A stretch of 64,000 bases of DNA from contig NC_057764.1 of NCBI RefSeq assembly GCF_010389155.1, positions 41,052,275 through 41,116,274 of the forward strand, in the 5' to 3' direction. Every line of letters starts with the position of its first letter. The stretch's first letter is position 1. The DNA comes from Erigeron canadensis (Eukaryota; Streptophyta; Magnoliopsida; Asterales; Asteraceae). Below are positions 22,852-35,100 of the stretch, in pieces. Under the pieces are notes generated by a model. The model worked only from the letters and a program-made list of their open reading frames with translations, did not search any database and had not been told where the DNA came from. The position numbers and the translations under genes were made by a program.

Positions 22852-25800
22852 ATGGCTGAAGGACAGGGAGCTACTTATACACTTGATCAAGCTTTATCTG
22901 CAATTGGCATTGGGAAATACCAGCTTTATCTGCTTGCTTATGCTGGATTGGGCTCGATAGCAGAAGCCATGGAGATGATGCTGCTTACTTTTATTGGACT
23001 ACGGATCCAGTCTGAAATGAGTCTCACTCCGACTCAAGTAAATTTGATATCAGTTGTCACTTATGTTGGATTATTGGTTGGGTCATGCTTCTGGGGATAC
23101 ATATCCGATTGCTATGGAAGAAAGTAAGTTCCTCTGCAAGCATCTATATATTTTATTGTGTATGAATGTATTTATGTGCATATATGTGTGTGTTTATGTA
23201 TGAAAGTATGCATATGCTGGAAATCTAGTATATATTCGTTGGAATTCATTTCTGTGTTAATGTGTGGGTAACTCCGTAACTATAGAAGCTTTTATATGTT
23301 GCTTATTCGAAGACAAATCGTATAACATGCTAGATAACTTGTAGATGCATGATTTGAGATATATATCCATATGTGGCATATAATGCACAAATTTGATCAG
23401 GTTGGGTAAATTGCCAAAGTCAGGTACCTCATAAATGGGTCAGTCGGCTTGGGTTGACCAACTGTTATTTTCAATTGAGCTTAATATGATCATAAGTTAA
23501 ATTCAATTTAGATTCTGTCATTTATTTCTAACTTTAACACAGTGGATACTCCTACCTGTCTATCACTGTTTCTGTGTGTTTATGTATGCACATATTGGAG
23601 GATGAATATCTACAATAATTTAGATATATACCGTGTGATCAATGATCATTAGCAAGTGTATGAGCTTTTTAAGGTTTCCTATAACATGCTTAGGCTATCT
23701 CCAATTGAGAAATTTGTGCACATCCGTCGAGATCCATTCTTGTTCTTTCTTGTCCATAGCATTGAAGCATGTTTGTCCTTGCTTGTCCATAACCTATATA
23801 TCCTTCACCAAGGATATGGTTTTGGATGTCCATAGCCTTTTACCTATATTAATGGGTAATGATGTGGAAGATGTAAGGATATGTACGGATGTTTGTATGG
23901 TTGGAGGTAAAATTAAAGGATTTTAAGGATTTGTAAGGATGTGATGTGGTAGCTGAAGGATGCCTAAAAACATCCTTAGCATTGGAGATAGCCTTATAGA
24001 TGTAAAATCATAAATGTTTTCACTTTATAAACTGGTCAAAAGTTGGGCCAAAACAGAGTCAAAATTTTTGATTACTTCTACTTTCTTGTTTGATATGAGT
24101 TGGGCTAAAAAAAGGTACAAAATTTGGGCCAAACCAGGGTATAAAGGTTCGATTGGTAATGCTTTCTTGTTTAATATGAGTTGGGTCAATATAGTGTCAA
24201 AGAGCTGGGTTGGTCCAACTTTATTCATTATTGTCATATAAGTTGGGCCAAGATATGGTCAAAACTCAAAAGTCAAAACAGGGTCAAATCTAACAGCTGA
24301 AGCCTGAAGTAGTCCAACTTTTTTGTTTTATATGATTGGATAAATCAGAGTCAAAAAGTTGGCTTGATCCAACTTTCTTGTTCTAAGTACAAACATATTG
24401 AAAATCACCAGCCTCTGTATACTTACCACACCACATTAGAAAAAGAAAACATATTTTGATTGCTTTTATGCTAAAATTATTAGATGCCATGTTAAAATCA
24501 TCATCCACTACCTAAGAAAGTAAGAATTCTGCGCCTTTTCTGAAAAATCTATTAGCTCTGCAACTATACTATACTAATATATACTATACAATCTTCACAC
24601 TAAAATGCTAAAGTTAACAATTTGTTGATTTCTGTTGGTGTTATTACTTATCATGTTCATACAATAAAATTCTCTTGTTCTGTGTCTGGTTGTTTTAGGT
24701 TTAAATTACAGCAGTTTAGTTTGGAGTTTTTTACTTGTGATTCATAAATTAGGGTTCAACCTTGATATTAGTGATTTACTTTCCAACAAATTATTTATGG
24801 TTAAAAAGTAATTGAATTTATGAACAAGGACCTAGTTTGCCACTTTTATCGATATGTGATATCTGAAGGCCACTTCTCCATACAAGTTCACAACCTAGCA
24901 ATTCTGTTTCAGGAAAGGGATAATTGGTGCGTCTATAGTTGCTGTTATAGCTGGCTTCATAAGTATTAAAACTTTCACTTATAAATGGCTCCTGCTTGTT
25001 CGAGCTATCTTTGGCTTGGGTCTCGGAGGGGGGCACATATATTACACATGGTTCGAGGAATTTCTTCCAACCCCAAATCAAGGAATTTGGATGGTTGCGT
25101 TTTCAGGCTTCTATACATTCGGAACGATAGTGCAAGCTCTTCTTGTTTGGGTACGACATAAAACTATGATTACATGTTTCTGTAGGATCATCATAGTCTT
25201 GTTTTTTAAAAAATATATTTGACCCAAAATCTTCTATTATTAAATATTGTGGTCTTTGAATTTTTTTTCCTTTCATTTTTATTTGCAGTTGATAATCCCC
25301 AATTATAGTTGGAGATGGCTAATGGGAGCAGCTATAGCTCCCCATTTTGCTGCATCATGTCTCATTTGGTTGGTACCTGAATCTCCTAGATTTCTTTGTG
25401 AACAAGGACGAGTGGTTGCTGCACATTTTGTCTTGGTAGCAGGAGCTGCCATCAATAGTAGAAAACTACCTGAACGCACGCTCATTTATGATCAAGTAAC
25501 TTCCAATGTGGGTATAGATCAGCCCGTAAGAACACGTGGACCTCTAGAGAGACTAGAGGAGGCCCACGTCGGGCATGGCATTAGTTCACCGTCAATAAAT
25601 CATGAGGATTCAACCGACTCAACTCTAACCCTTCCTCTCTTAAATAAAAGTTATGCCAATCCAAATGATTTTGATTCTCAAGAAACTGGTTCTGTTTTTG
25701 ATGGTTCACCACGAAGTACTCGTAACAATTTGGGTACTTTGGCTCAAACAGATATAGTCAATGATGATAATTCTGCCAATACAGGTCAAAATCCTCTTGA

Positions 25801-27186
25801 ATCTGTCACTGGTGACTTTCTTGGCCATTTAGAAGAAAGTGCTCACAATTCTGCTGACATTTCTATGTATTCACCAGAAAGAACTAATTCTTTGACTGAG
25901 ATATTCGATGATGAGCATGATGAGAGACATAATGATGAGAATGATGATGAGAGAGTTAATGATGCGAATGAAATTTCTACCATTCAAGATGAGAGACTTA
26001 ATATTGTAAATGATGATGAGAGGCAGAATGATGAGAATGAAATTCATACTATTCACGATGAGAGATCTAATGATGTGAATGATGATGAGAGGCAGAATGA
26101 CGAGAATGAAATTCGTACCATTCATGATGAGAGATTCAATGATGTGAATGATGATGAGAGGCAGAATGATGAGAATGAAATTCATTCCATTCATGATGAG
26201 GGATTTAACGATGTGAATGATGATGAGAGACAGAATGATGAGAATGAAATTCATATAATGGTACCTCAGTTGCCGTTTTCTTCTTCTTTTGGAAGCGGTT
26301 CACATAGCATAACCTCGATTTTATCACCAAGGTGGAGGCGCACAACATTATTAATCTGGGTATTGTATTTTTTTAACACGTTCAATTACTATGAATTTGT
26401 GCTCCTGACGTTCCAATCAAGCCCTGGCTCACTTTTTACTGCCAAAGATTTCAAGAATTCTTGGCCTTTGCGCAATGTTTTTATCATTAGCTTGGCGGGT
26501 AACCTTACCTAACTTTTCATACATTCAGTTTTTTGTTTTATCTTTGTAATTGATTTTACCAGAGTATTTATCATTAATCAGTCAATATTTGGTTTTATTT
26601 TTTCAATTTTACAGAGATCCCTGGGCTTATAATTGCAGCTATTATGTTGAATAAGTTTGAACGCAAATTTTCAATCATAATCCTTCTGGTGGCAGGAGCA
26701 TTTGTGATATTTCTTATAATGTTCTTTCAAGGCAAAGTGTTGACTCTGATTTTAATGTTTTTAGCCCGCATGTTTATGTGGTCGAGCTTTGTATTGGTTC
26801 AGATTTATTCCACAGAGGTATGTCATCTCAAAAGATAAATGCTATAACTTTCTCATTTTAAAGATATCCTAATTCCTAAGAAATGCATATATATACTTTG
26901 CCTATACCTTACATAATTTATACCAAGTGTATACGGTGAAATATTGCAGGCTTTTCCGACAACATTAAGAACAACCGGAGTTTTGGTGGCGACGGCGCTA
27001 GGTAACACCCGGGGGACGGTGTGGCCAATCATATCTAGCATAATTCATGAAAGTGGCTACATGCTCCCATTTCTGCTTTATGAGGCCAAAATGCTTGTAA
27101 CCGGACTCTGTGTTTCGTTAATTCCGGTTGGGACCACACAGAGGAATTTGGAGCTACCTGTTCAACAAAATCGACCGGGGGATTAG
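22852..27186 (+). CDS. NiaP/OCT7-like MFS transporter with long acidic repeat loop
   Basis: Five coding exons (22852-23123, 24913-25150, 25289-26498, 26615-26817, 26950-27186) give about 719 residues. The N-terminus (YTLDQALSAIGIGKYQ, EAMEMMLLTFIG, SDCYGRKKG) is that of plant organic cation/carnitine transporter 7 proteins, also called NiaP, which carry nicotinate and related compounds such as trigonelline; location here is unknown. The family is usually near 500 residues, and the two paralogs downstream are 481 and 492. The extra length is in the central cytosolic loop (residues about 238-516), which is Asp/Glu/Asn-rich and contains four and a half 23-residue repeats. After the loop SPRWRRTTLLIWVLYFFNTF resumes the transporter fold. 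Exon 5 has AFPTTLRTTG where the paralogs have VYPT. Overall it is more diverged than the paralogs, so a changed substrate or reduced function is possible. Confidence 0.85.
23693..23993. mobile_element. Tourist/PIF-type MITE in intron 1
   Basis: Inverted ends GGCTATCTCCAATTG and CATTGGAGATAGCC are flanked by TTA on both sides (23690-23692 and 23994-23996), the 3-base duplication typical of PIF/Harbinger elements. Length 301 bases; no transposase. The open frame inside it is not a gene. Confidence 0.75.
24010..24390. repeat. Diverged short repeats in intron 1
   Basis: Variants of AGTTGGGCCAAAACAGGGTCAAA alternate with CTTTCTTGTTTGATATGAG about five times. The rest of intron 1 (24390-24912) shows no feature. 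Confidence 0.55.
25931..26254 (+). repeat. 69-bp coding tandem repeat (23-residue unit)
   Basis: Units start at 25931, 26000, 26069, 26138 and 26207; the last is partial (48 bases). Each encodes a form of NDVNDDERQNDENEIHTIHDE. Unit length is an exact multiple of three and all copies are open. Substitutions between copies are few, so the expansion is recent. Confidence 0.95.
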
Positions 27187-27653
27187 ATGTCTTTCATTGT
27201 TATGAGCATTGTGATGCTATATATTCTCTTTGATCATATATTTGAACTGTGAGGAGCTATCTTAGTACTTTGATGAATTAGGAATATAGTAGTAATAGTT
27301 TTATGTATAAAGAGCATGTGTGTTCAACTCTTAATTAACTGAGCTTATGTGCCCAGTGATGGGGATGGGGTTACTTTTCTATTATATATATGCAAACTGA
27401 ATAACTATATAAACTTTAATACCAATACTAATTATGGGTTTGACTTTGATCTACTATAATAATGACCTAACCTAGCCCAAAAATGGACCTGACATGATCC
27501 GTATGCCCTTTTAATATCCTGAACCACCTAACTTGTAATTCTAATTCTCTGAGCTATCATACCCAAGCTTTATAAAACAAAGGGCCCAATATGCAATCTC
27601 TTCAACGAAAACATCATATGATTTTCCATTTAACATAGCCACAACTATTTCTT
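27187..27653. other. 3' flank of the first transporter gene
   Basis: No further gene is seen; the stretch presumably includes the 3'UTR. The sequence turns into minus-strand LINE debris at about 27654. Confidence 0.4.
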
Positions 27654-28556
27654 CTATGCGGGACATGGACTCGCTGAGCACGGAAACTTTACAATGAGAT
27701 ATTGGACCGTCCTGTCCATGTTAACATACACATTCCACAAACCTCCCAATTTCTTCAAAGCATTAGCATTGGGTGACCACGCAGGTAGTGGAAGATCCAC
27801 TGAATCTAACCATACAAAGCGCTCTTCTGGAGTATAATCTTTAGTCACTTGTTTAAACTCAGAATATATAGTATTTAGCATAACCGTTTGGGCAGTGGCG
27901 GCTCAATGAATTTGGAAGCCTAAAGCAAATTCTTATTAACGGGGCCTTTCGAGTAACAATACTATTGGTATCTTAAACAAAGGTTAAATTTTTCAATTTA
28001 ATTAAATGCAGAAATTTTGACAAGTTTTGAACAATAATTTGAGATGAACACTTGTAATCAATAGAATTGTAGTTTCATTTCATCTTTTATGTAACGTTTA
28101 ACCATATAAATTTTTCTACATAAGTTAAGCTTTTACGTATAAACTTGTATCCGTTGGAACACTTGTTACTTAGTTGATAAAACTTAAGTTCTTTAATTCC
28201 CGTTTTTACATAATTATATGCATAACTAGAAAAATATGAGGCCTTTGGATACTTGAGGCCTAAAGCTCTTGCTTCACTTGCTTTACCTTTGAGCTACTAC
28301 TGCGTTCGGGTAAGTAAAGATATGATCATCAGTACCCATTTCTATCCATACCCACCTTCCGCCAACATGGTGAATACCAACCTCATAATTAGTAAAGATA
28401 TGATCATCAGTATATGTTTCTTTATTTGTATATATTTTTTGGTAATCAATATAACCTCATCACATCCCATCATTCGGATCTTATGAAACAAATTACAGAT
28501 GACATCCACGTCATTCACCTTAGCCAAAATAATGTGATGGAAATCAAACTCCTACG
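27654..28556 (-). pseudogene. LINE ORF remnant, interrupted
   Basis: On the minus strand KVNDVDVICNLFHKIRMMG (about 28465-28525) and, further on, EERFVWLDSVDLPLPAWS with LKKLGGLWNVYV (27720-27830) match, in the correct order, the region of plant LINE ORFs where the words are KDFNAIPNLY and DERIVWIDIEGLPLRAW. A 410-base hAT element (27893-28302) separates the two pieces, and a second hAT element inserted at 28557. The first ATG-to-stop piece (27881-27654) is only part of it. Confidence 0.6.
27893..28302. mobile_element. Non-autonomous hAT element (410 bp)
   Basis: The left end CAGTGGCGGCTCA and right end TGAGCTACTACTG are inverted repeats. They are flanked by CGTTTGGG (27885-27892) and CGTTCGGG (28303-28310), an 8-base duplication with one mismatch, as for hAT elements. 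No coding sequence. It lies inside the LINE remnant. Confidence 0.7.
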
Positions 28557-29499
28557 TAGGGGTGGCAATGGAATTGGACATTGATCCAAATCCGACCCGA
28601 TCCAATCCATTTATAGCACTTATTGGATCAAAAATAATATCCATTAATTCATTTAACAATCCAATGGATTGCTCCATTTATCCATTTAAATATTTGGATC
28701 GATCCGTGATCCATCCAGATCGATCCAGATTGATATATCACCAAATTTGAATGGTGCTCCCGTGACCCGTGTCTCGGTCACGGGTGCCTCTAGTGACCCG
28801 TGTTTCGGTCACGGGTGCCCCCTAGTGACCCGTGGCCCGGGTGCCCCCGGTCAAACATGCCCCTGGTGACCCGTGTCCCGGTCAAGGGTGTCCCCTGTCA
28901 AACATGCCCCCGGCCCGGGTGCCCCCGGTCAAACATGCCCCTCGTGACCCGTGTCCCGGTCACGGGTCCCCAGGACAAGATGCCCCTGGTGATCCGTGCC
29001 CCGGGTGCCCCCGGTCAATGGTTCCCTTGGTGATCGGGGCACGGGTCACCAAAGGCACCATTGGACGGGGACACCTTTAATCGGGGGCCCCGTGACCGGA
29101 ACACGGGTCTCCAGAAGCACCCGTGACCGAGACACGGGTCACCGGGGGCACCCGTGACCATGACACAGGTTACCGGGGGCATGGGCTGAGGTGACTGGGG
29201 TGAGTGGTGACTAAGTCGAGGTAACTGGGGACACGGGTGACGGGGGCACCAAAGGTTTTCCCTTACTAAACGTTTCGTTAGTTTCTAGAAAGTAAATTTC
29301 ATTTACCTAAAAAATAAAAATTATTTGAAAAAAATTAATGGATCGATGCGAATGATGATCCATCTATTTAAAATTATTTGGATATGAATTGGATCACAAT
29401 TCATTATGTTGGATCACGGATCGGATCATGATCCATTTAAGTTGGATTACTAATGGATTTGATGATGATCCAATCCATATCCATCCATTGACACCCCTA
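28557..29499. mobile_element. Non-autonomous hAT element (943 bp) with GC-rich core
   Basis: The left end TAGGGGTGGCAATGGA and right end (complement TAGGGGTGTCAATGGA) are inverted repeats with one mismatch, and the 8-base CTCCTACG lies directly outside both (28549-28556 and 29500-29507). These are hAT hallmarks. Both arms carry many GGATC/GATCC words, like subterminal transposase sites. The middle is a very GC-rich repeat block described separately. No transposase ORF is present. Confidence 0.85.
28755..29250. repeat. GC-rich repeat with inverted halves inside the hAT element
   Basis: The left half repeats GTGACCCGTGTCCCGGTCACGG and GTGCCCCCGGTCAAACATGCC; the right half repeats the complement (CACCCGTGACCGAGACACGG, GTCACCGGGGGCA). 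The two halves can pair. The stretch is far richer in G and C than the surrounding AT-rich DNA and has no stable coding frame. Confidence 0.85.
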
Positions 29500-29620
29500 C
29501 TCCTACGTACAATCACCATCTTTTATTGAGACAATTTTCAAAACAGGAAGGATTCAAGAGTAGGAACCTCATCTTCTTACCCGAGACAACCTATGCAAAC
29601 AACTTACATGTCTTAAAATG

Positions 29621-30367
29621 AAGGTTGTAAAACTCGGCCAATCCAGCCGATTTTCCGGAATCGAATCGTGGATCGGCACCTCTACGAGTCAGAGTCTACT
29701 GGACCGGCCATAAAAATCGGCAAACGACGGTCAACATCGGTCAACGGCCAACTTCCGGCCAAAAAGGGTAAACTCTGGCCAAAAAGATTGTAGTTCAAAA
29801 GTCAGATCGGGTAAAAAGAAGAGAAATAAGGAAAGGATGACTGCTATTATTATATGAAAGGAAAGGGTGTGATTTTTGGTAATGGTGAGACATACATATA
29901 CATAGATATATGTACAGTAAAATAGAGAGAGTAAAAATGACAACACGAATGGATAAACTTGTTACCCTAAATTTGTTTTACTTTCTTACATAATGACATG
30001 TTTTACTTTATACCCCTTTCTTTTTTTTATATATACAATTAGCCCCTCTTACAACTTCTTTAGTTTTAAAAGTCCTCCAACTTATAAACTTTCATAAAAG
30101 TTCAAAAAGTTAATATCATAATTAAGAGGTATATCAACACATATATTAACTTATATTATGTTTAAATTTCACGATTTGAACTATTTTATTAATTTTTTCA
30201 AACAATTATATTTAAGTTTGAAGTATTTTACATATAAATACAAAAAGTAATAGTTTTATTACTTTATATATAAAAAAACTCAACCTGATTTTTTCTCCGA
30301 TCCGATCCGAATTTTTAAAAATCATGACTCCCCTCCTCGCCGATCCGATCTCGAGTTTCTCAACCTT
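29621..30367. mobile_element. Possible hAT-like element, no target duplication seen
   Basis: AAGGTTGTAAAACTCGG at 29621 and the complement of CGAGTTTCTCAACCTT ending at 30367 form imperfect inverted ends, with ATCCGATC-type words inside both. I could not find a matching 8-base duplication, so the borders are uncertain. Confidence 0.35.
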
Positions 30368-30741
30368 ACTTATAATTACCAGGAAGAGTTTGAGCTTGAT
30401 TGGAGACAACCCTTTTAGTATATCCTTTGCCATGGGTACCCCTTTACCATCCTTACGGTTAAACCCCATTATGTCCACAAATAGATTGTTTACAAACGAA
30501 ATCCTAAGATTCTGATTCAAAGAAGTTACCAACTTGGCCTTCAAAACCTGATAAACCTTAAGGATTTTCTTGATTTAGTTAACCGTTTGGAAATGAAATG
30601 TAGAATTTTAGGAAGAAACAGAATTTGGGAATAATTGATGTATTTGATTAATTAAGAAATGATTTACAATTACAAGTACATATAAAGCTGAAAAACTAAT
30701 GCTAATTATATCTATCTATATCTATATACTTAACCACCTAT
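30368..30741. other. Unassigned stretch with minus-strand coding look
   Basis: On the minus strand 30540-30370 reads LRISFVNNLFVDIMGFNRK and KDILKGLSPIKLKLF without stops. I do not recognise it; it may be part of the same LINE debris. The remainder up to the MULE is AT-rich. Confidence 0.25.
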
Positions 30742-31408
30742 TATAAAATTGAGAAATTATCACAAATCATCCATGTGGTTTGTTTGATTCGCATTTTCAT
30801 CTTTATGTTTTTTTTATCATTAGGTATCCTTATGCTATTCATTCTCATTACCAATCGTCCCTGCCACTAACAGCCGTCATTTTTGCCCCCTTAAACCCCT
30901 CATGTGCAATGCACATGAGGGTATTTTGGTCTTTTTCTAACAAGAGTCTTCTTCTTCATCAACCCCAAATAAAAATAAACGGACCTTTTTTTCATTTCTC
31001 ATGTTTTCTTAGACACATACAAATCCAAACAAAAACAATGAGATTTACAGACGAACAACACTGATAGCCATACTATATCCTTTTATTGCTCATAAATGAA
31101 TCCACCCTTTTTTAATATATTAGAATTGATGATTAACTATGAAAAAATGAAAGTCGGCATACATTTATTTTCCCTAGGAACATATATTTCTAATAAATTG
31201 GAATAGTTAATCGTCTACAACTTGGAACAACCAACATATTCCCTTTATATATAGACCTTTTATACACAAATGTATCAAATACCTGCTAGCAAGTATACAT
31301 CATCAAGTTCACCGAATAATCAGCAACAGCTAAGTGAAGTGGGTTTTTCCTAAAATGAGAAACTCAAGTGTGGATTTTAATGGCAGATTTGTTAAAGGAT
31401 GAAAAAGA

Positions 31409-31856
31409 TGTTGGAGATAATATGATTCGTATTAATTAATATAATGTAAACATGATTAATGATTACTTACCTGAAGATCCTGAGGAACTTGTTAGTTAAT
31501 TCAGCATACGTGCCATTGTGATCGGTTCCCAAATTAAGATGACTATGGATTAGATGGGGAAGAAGAGAAAACACACACAAATAATGGTGCAGCCGAAATT
31601 AGTGATTGATTAGTCACTAATGACTTAATTATGTTATATTTATATATAACATTTATACTTAGCCCCCTTGGTGTTTTGTGTGATGTGTATTATAAGTCTC
31701 TTTAATTCTAATCACCTAATGGGAAACCCTATATTATGTCATTAATGGTAAATACGCCCATCGTATATTTACCGACATAAGGATTTCAATTATTTGTCAA
31801 TTATCATATCGGACTGAGATATGATCGGTGAAGGTCACAACTACGTGAGTCCAACA
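31409..31856 (-). repeat. Copia LTR (left; 3' LTR of the element)
   Basis: It starts TGTTGGAG and ends GTCCAACA. The complement of the adjacent 31857-31875 gives a polypurine tract (AAGTGGGAGAA). Confidence 0.9.
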
Positions 31857-32175
31857 TTCTCCCACTTGACCAAGCGATCATTTATCTATGAGTATCACAG
31901 TTAATCCGGCTGGGATAATACTCATTTTGTTTTAAACCGAAATCATAGCAAATAAGTACAGTCGTAGAAAAGAACATCAACTCAGGACCCCCACTAGTCA
32001 AACTATGACTCAAAATTCAAAACTAAATAGGCAATGATCAATTGACTAAGATAAATTTTGTTACAATAATGTCTATACACCAATAAGCATGCTGAATGTA
32101 AATAATAGACAAACAAAATCTGAATACAGAGGAAAATTTTATTAAATATAATGACCCAACAAGTACAATATGCTA

Positions 32176-35100
32176 TCAAATTAAATCTTTTGTGAGCCCC
32201 ATCTTCGACACATGTCCTATGAAGATATTAGGAGGAAGACCTTTGGTCATCGGATCCGCTAGCATATCATTTGTACTTATGTACTCAATACAAAGAACAT
32301 TTTCCTCAACCCGTTCGCGTACAAACAGATACTTTGTATCGAGGTACAGTCCAGCGCCAGTCGAACTGTTACTGTTCGAAAAAGTTACGGCAGCTGAGTT
32401 ATCACAATAAAGCTTCAATGGTCTAGAAATAGAATTGACAATTTTAAGTCCACTGACAAGGTTCCTTAACAACATCCCATGACAAGTGGCATTGTAAACG
32501 GCAATATATTCAGCCATCATGGTGGACCTTGCAGTCAGTTTCTGTTTATGACTCCGCCAAGAGATAGGTCCGCCAGCTAACATGAAAATATATCCAGAAG
32601 TAGATTTCTTATCTTCCTTGCTTTTAGCAAAATCGGAATCTGAATATCCTACTACTTCTAAGTCATCACTCCTTCTAAAGTTAGTTTGTAGTCTTTGGTC
32701 CCTTGCAGATATCGTAGAACCTTTTTAGCCGCTTTCCAGTGTGCCAATCCAGGATTAGACAAATAACGTCCTAGCATACCGGCGATGTAAGCGATATCTG
32801 GTCGAGTGCAGACTTGAGCATACATAATGCTCCCAACTACAGATGCATAAGGTATCACCCTCATCTGCTCCTTTTCAATCTCAGTCCTCGGGGTTTGGAA
32901 AGAACCGAATACGTCTCCTTTAACTACTGGAGCTACAATGGGCGAGCAGTCCTGCATTTTATAGCGTTCCAGAATACGGTCAATATAGGCCCTTTGAGAA
33001 AGACCCAGAACACCATTACGCCTATCCCGGTGTATTTCGATACCTATGACATAAGAGGCATCACCGAGATCTTTCATTTCAAAATTCTGCGAAAGCATGC
33101 GCTTCGTTTCATGCAGCATATCCAAGTTGTTACTTGCAAGTAGGATGTCATCTACGTACAAAACGAGGATTATGAAGTTACTCCCACTGATCTTGAGATA
33201 GGTGCATTGATCCACTGGATTCTTTAAGAAATCTTGTCCTTTCATGACTTCATCGAACTTAAGGTACCATTGATGTGTCGCTTGTTTCAACCCATATATG
33301 GACTTCTTCAACTTGCAGACCATGTGCTCTTTACCTTTTGGAATGAATCCTTCAGGCTGCCACATGTATACGTCTTCTTCCAAGTCTCCATTAAGAAAAG
33401 CGGTCTTGACATCCATCTGATGTAACTCAAGATCAAAATGAGCTACTAGTGCCATGAAGATCCTTAGGGAATCTTTACGAGACACAGGAGAAAAGGTCTC
33501 TTGATAATCAATTCCAGCCTTTTGAGTATAGCCTTTTGCAACCAGTCTAGCCTTATAGTGTTCAACATTTCCATTCGGGTCTAGTTTGGTTTTGAAGACC
33601 CATTTACAACCTGTTGGTTTGGATCCTTCAGGAAGTTCAACCAAATCCCAAACGTCATTATGTTTCATGGAATTAAGCTCCTCAATCATGGCGTCATTCC
33701 ATTTAGAGGCTTGGTCACTATTAATGGCTTCTTGATAAGAGGTAGGATCAGTAAGCTTTCCAATGTCCTCATCTTCAGCTAAGAAGGTGACATAATCATC
33801 AAAATTTGTGGCCCTTCGTTGCCTGGATGATCTTCTAAGCTGAATTTCAGGTTCTGTAACGGAAGGTCCTTCATTATTCGCAACATCAACATTATGATTA
33901 GGAGGAGGATTCTGATTAGGAGAAGGAGGATCATTGATATTAGCAGCGTTGTGATTAGGAGAAGGTTGATCAGTGGTTTGAGCAGCGTTGGGTACAAGAG
34001 GAATTATCAGAGGACTAATAACCGACGAGTGGTTTCCCCCCGCATCTTGTACTTCATGCAAATCCAAGTTATGATTTGTCGTGCTCCCACTGATCTCTGA
34101 GTTCTCAAGAAAAGTAGCATGTTGCGTGTCAGTGATGGTAGTAGTATGGGTAGGACAGTAAAACCGATAACCTTTTGAGTTATCTGGATAACCAACAAAG
34201 AAACATGTAATGGTTTTAGGGTCCAGTTTCTTTAGGTTTGGGTTATAGATTTTAGCTTCGGCAGGACAGCCCCATACTTTCATATATGCTAGACTTGGTT
34301 TCTTACCTGTCCAAATCTCATGAGGAGTTTTAGGGACAGATTTGGATGGAACCCTATTGAGTATATGAACGGCTGTTTTTAAGGCCTTAGTCCAAATGAA
34401 ATTAGGTAAGTTGGTGTTGGCAAGCATACTTCTCACCATATCCATTAAGATTCGGTTTCTCTTTTCAGCAACACCATTTTGTTGAGGAGAACCAAGCATG
34501 GTGTATTGGTTGATAATGCCATGGTCTTTGCAATAATTATGGAAAGAACCAGGAGCTTGACCAATGTCAGTATGTCTGCCATAATATTCACCTCCCCTAT
34601 CTGATCTTACAACTTTTATTTTACGATCGAGTTGGTTTTCAACCATAGTTTTATAATCAATAAAAGTTTGTAAAGACTCAGATTTTTTCCTTAATTAAAT
34701 ACAGGTACATATAACGCGAATAATCGTCAATGAATGTAATAAATGATGTATGACCAGTGATTGATGTGGAATAAGGGCCGCTAATGTCAGTGTGTATTAT
34801 TTCCAACAAGTTGGAACTCTTAGTGGCTCCTTTCTTGTTACCTTTAGCCATTTTGCCTTTAAGGCACTTAATACATGTTTCAAAATCACTGAAATCGAGA
34901 TAAGGTAAGATTCCATCTTTCACGAGTCGTTTCATGCGATCTTGTGAGATGTGGCCAAGACGTTTATGCCACAACATAGAGGAATTCTCCAATTTCTTAG
35001 GTGATTTTGTCTTTGTTTTAGTTACATCATCAACATTAAGAGACAACAAAGACTGGGAAAATTTATGATCTAGTTCTAATTTATACAGTAATCCATCCAA

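Noticed and set aside
25871..26254. Minus-strand frame of 127 codons, Ile-rich and repetitive
   Set aside because: It is the complement of the 69-bp repeat in the transporter; its periodicity is a consequence of the sense repeat.
28800..29080. Pro/Cys-rich open frames
   Set aside because: They arise from the GC-rich repeat in the hAT element, appear in more than one frame and have no start context.
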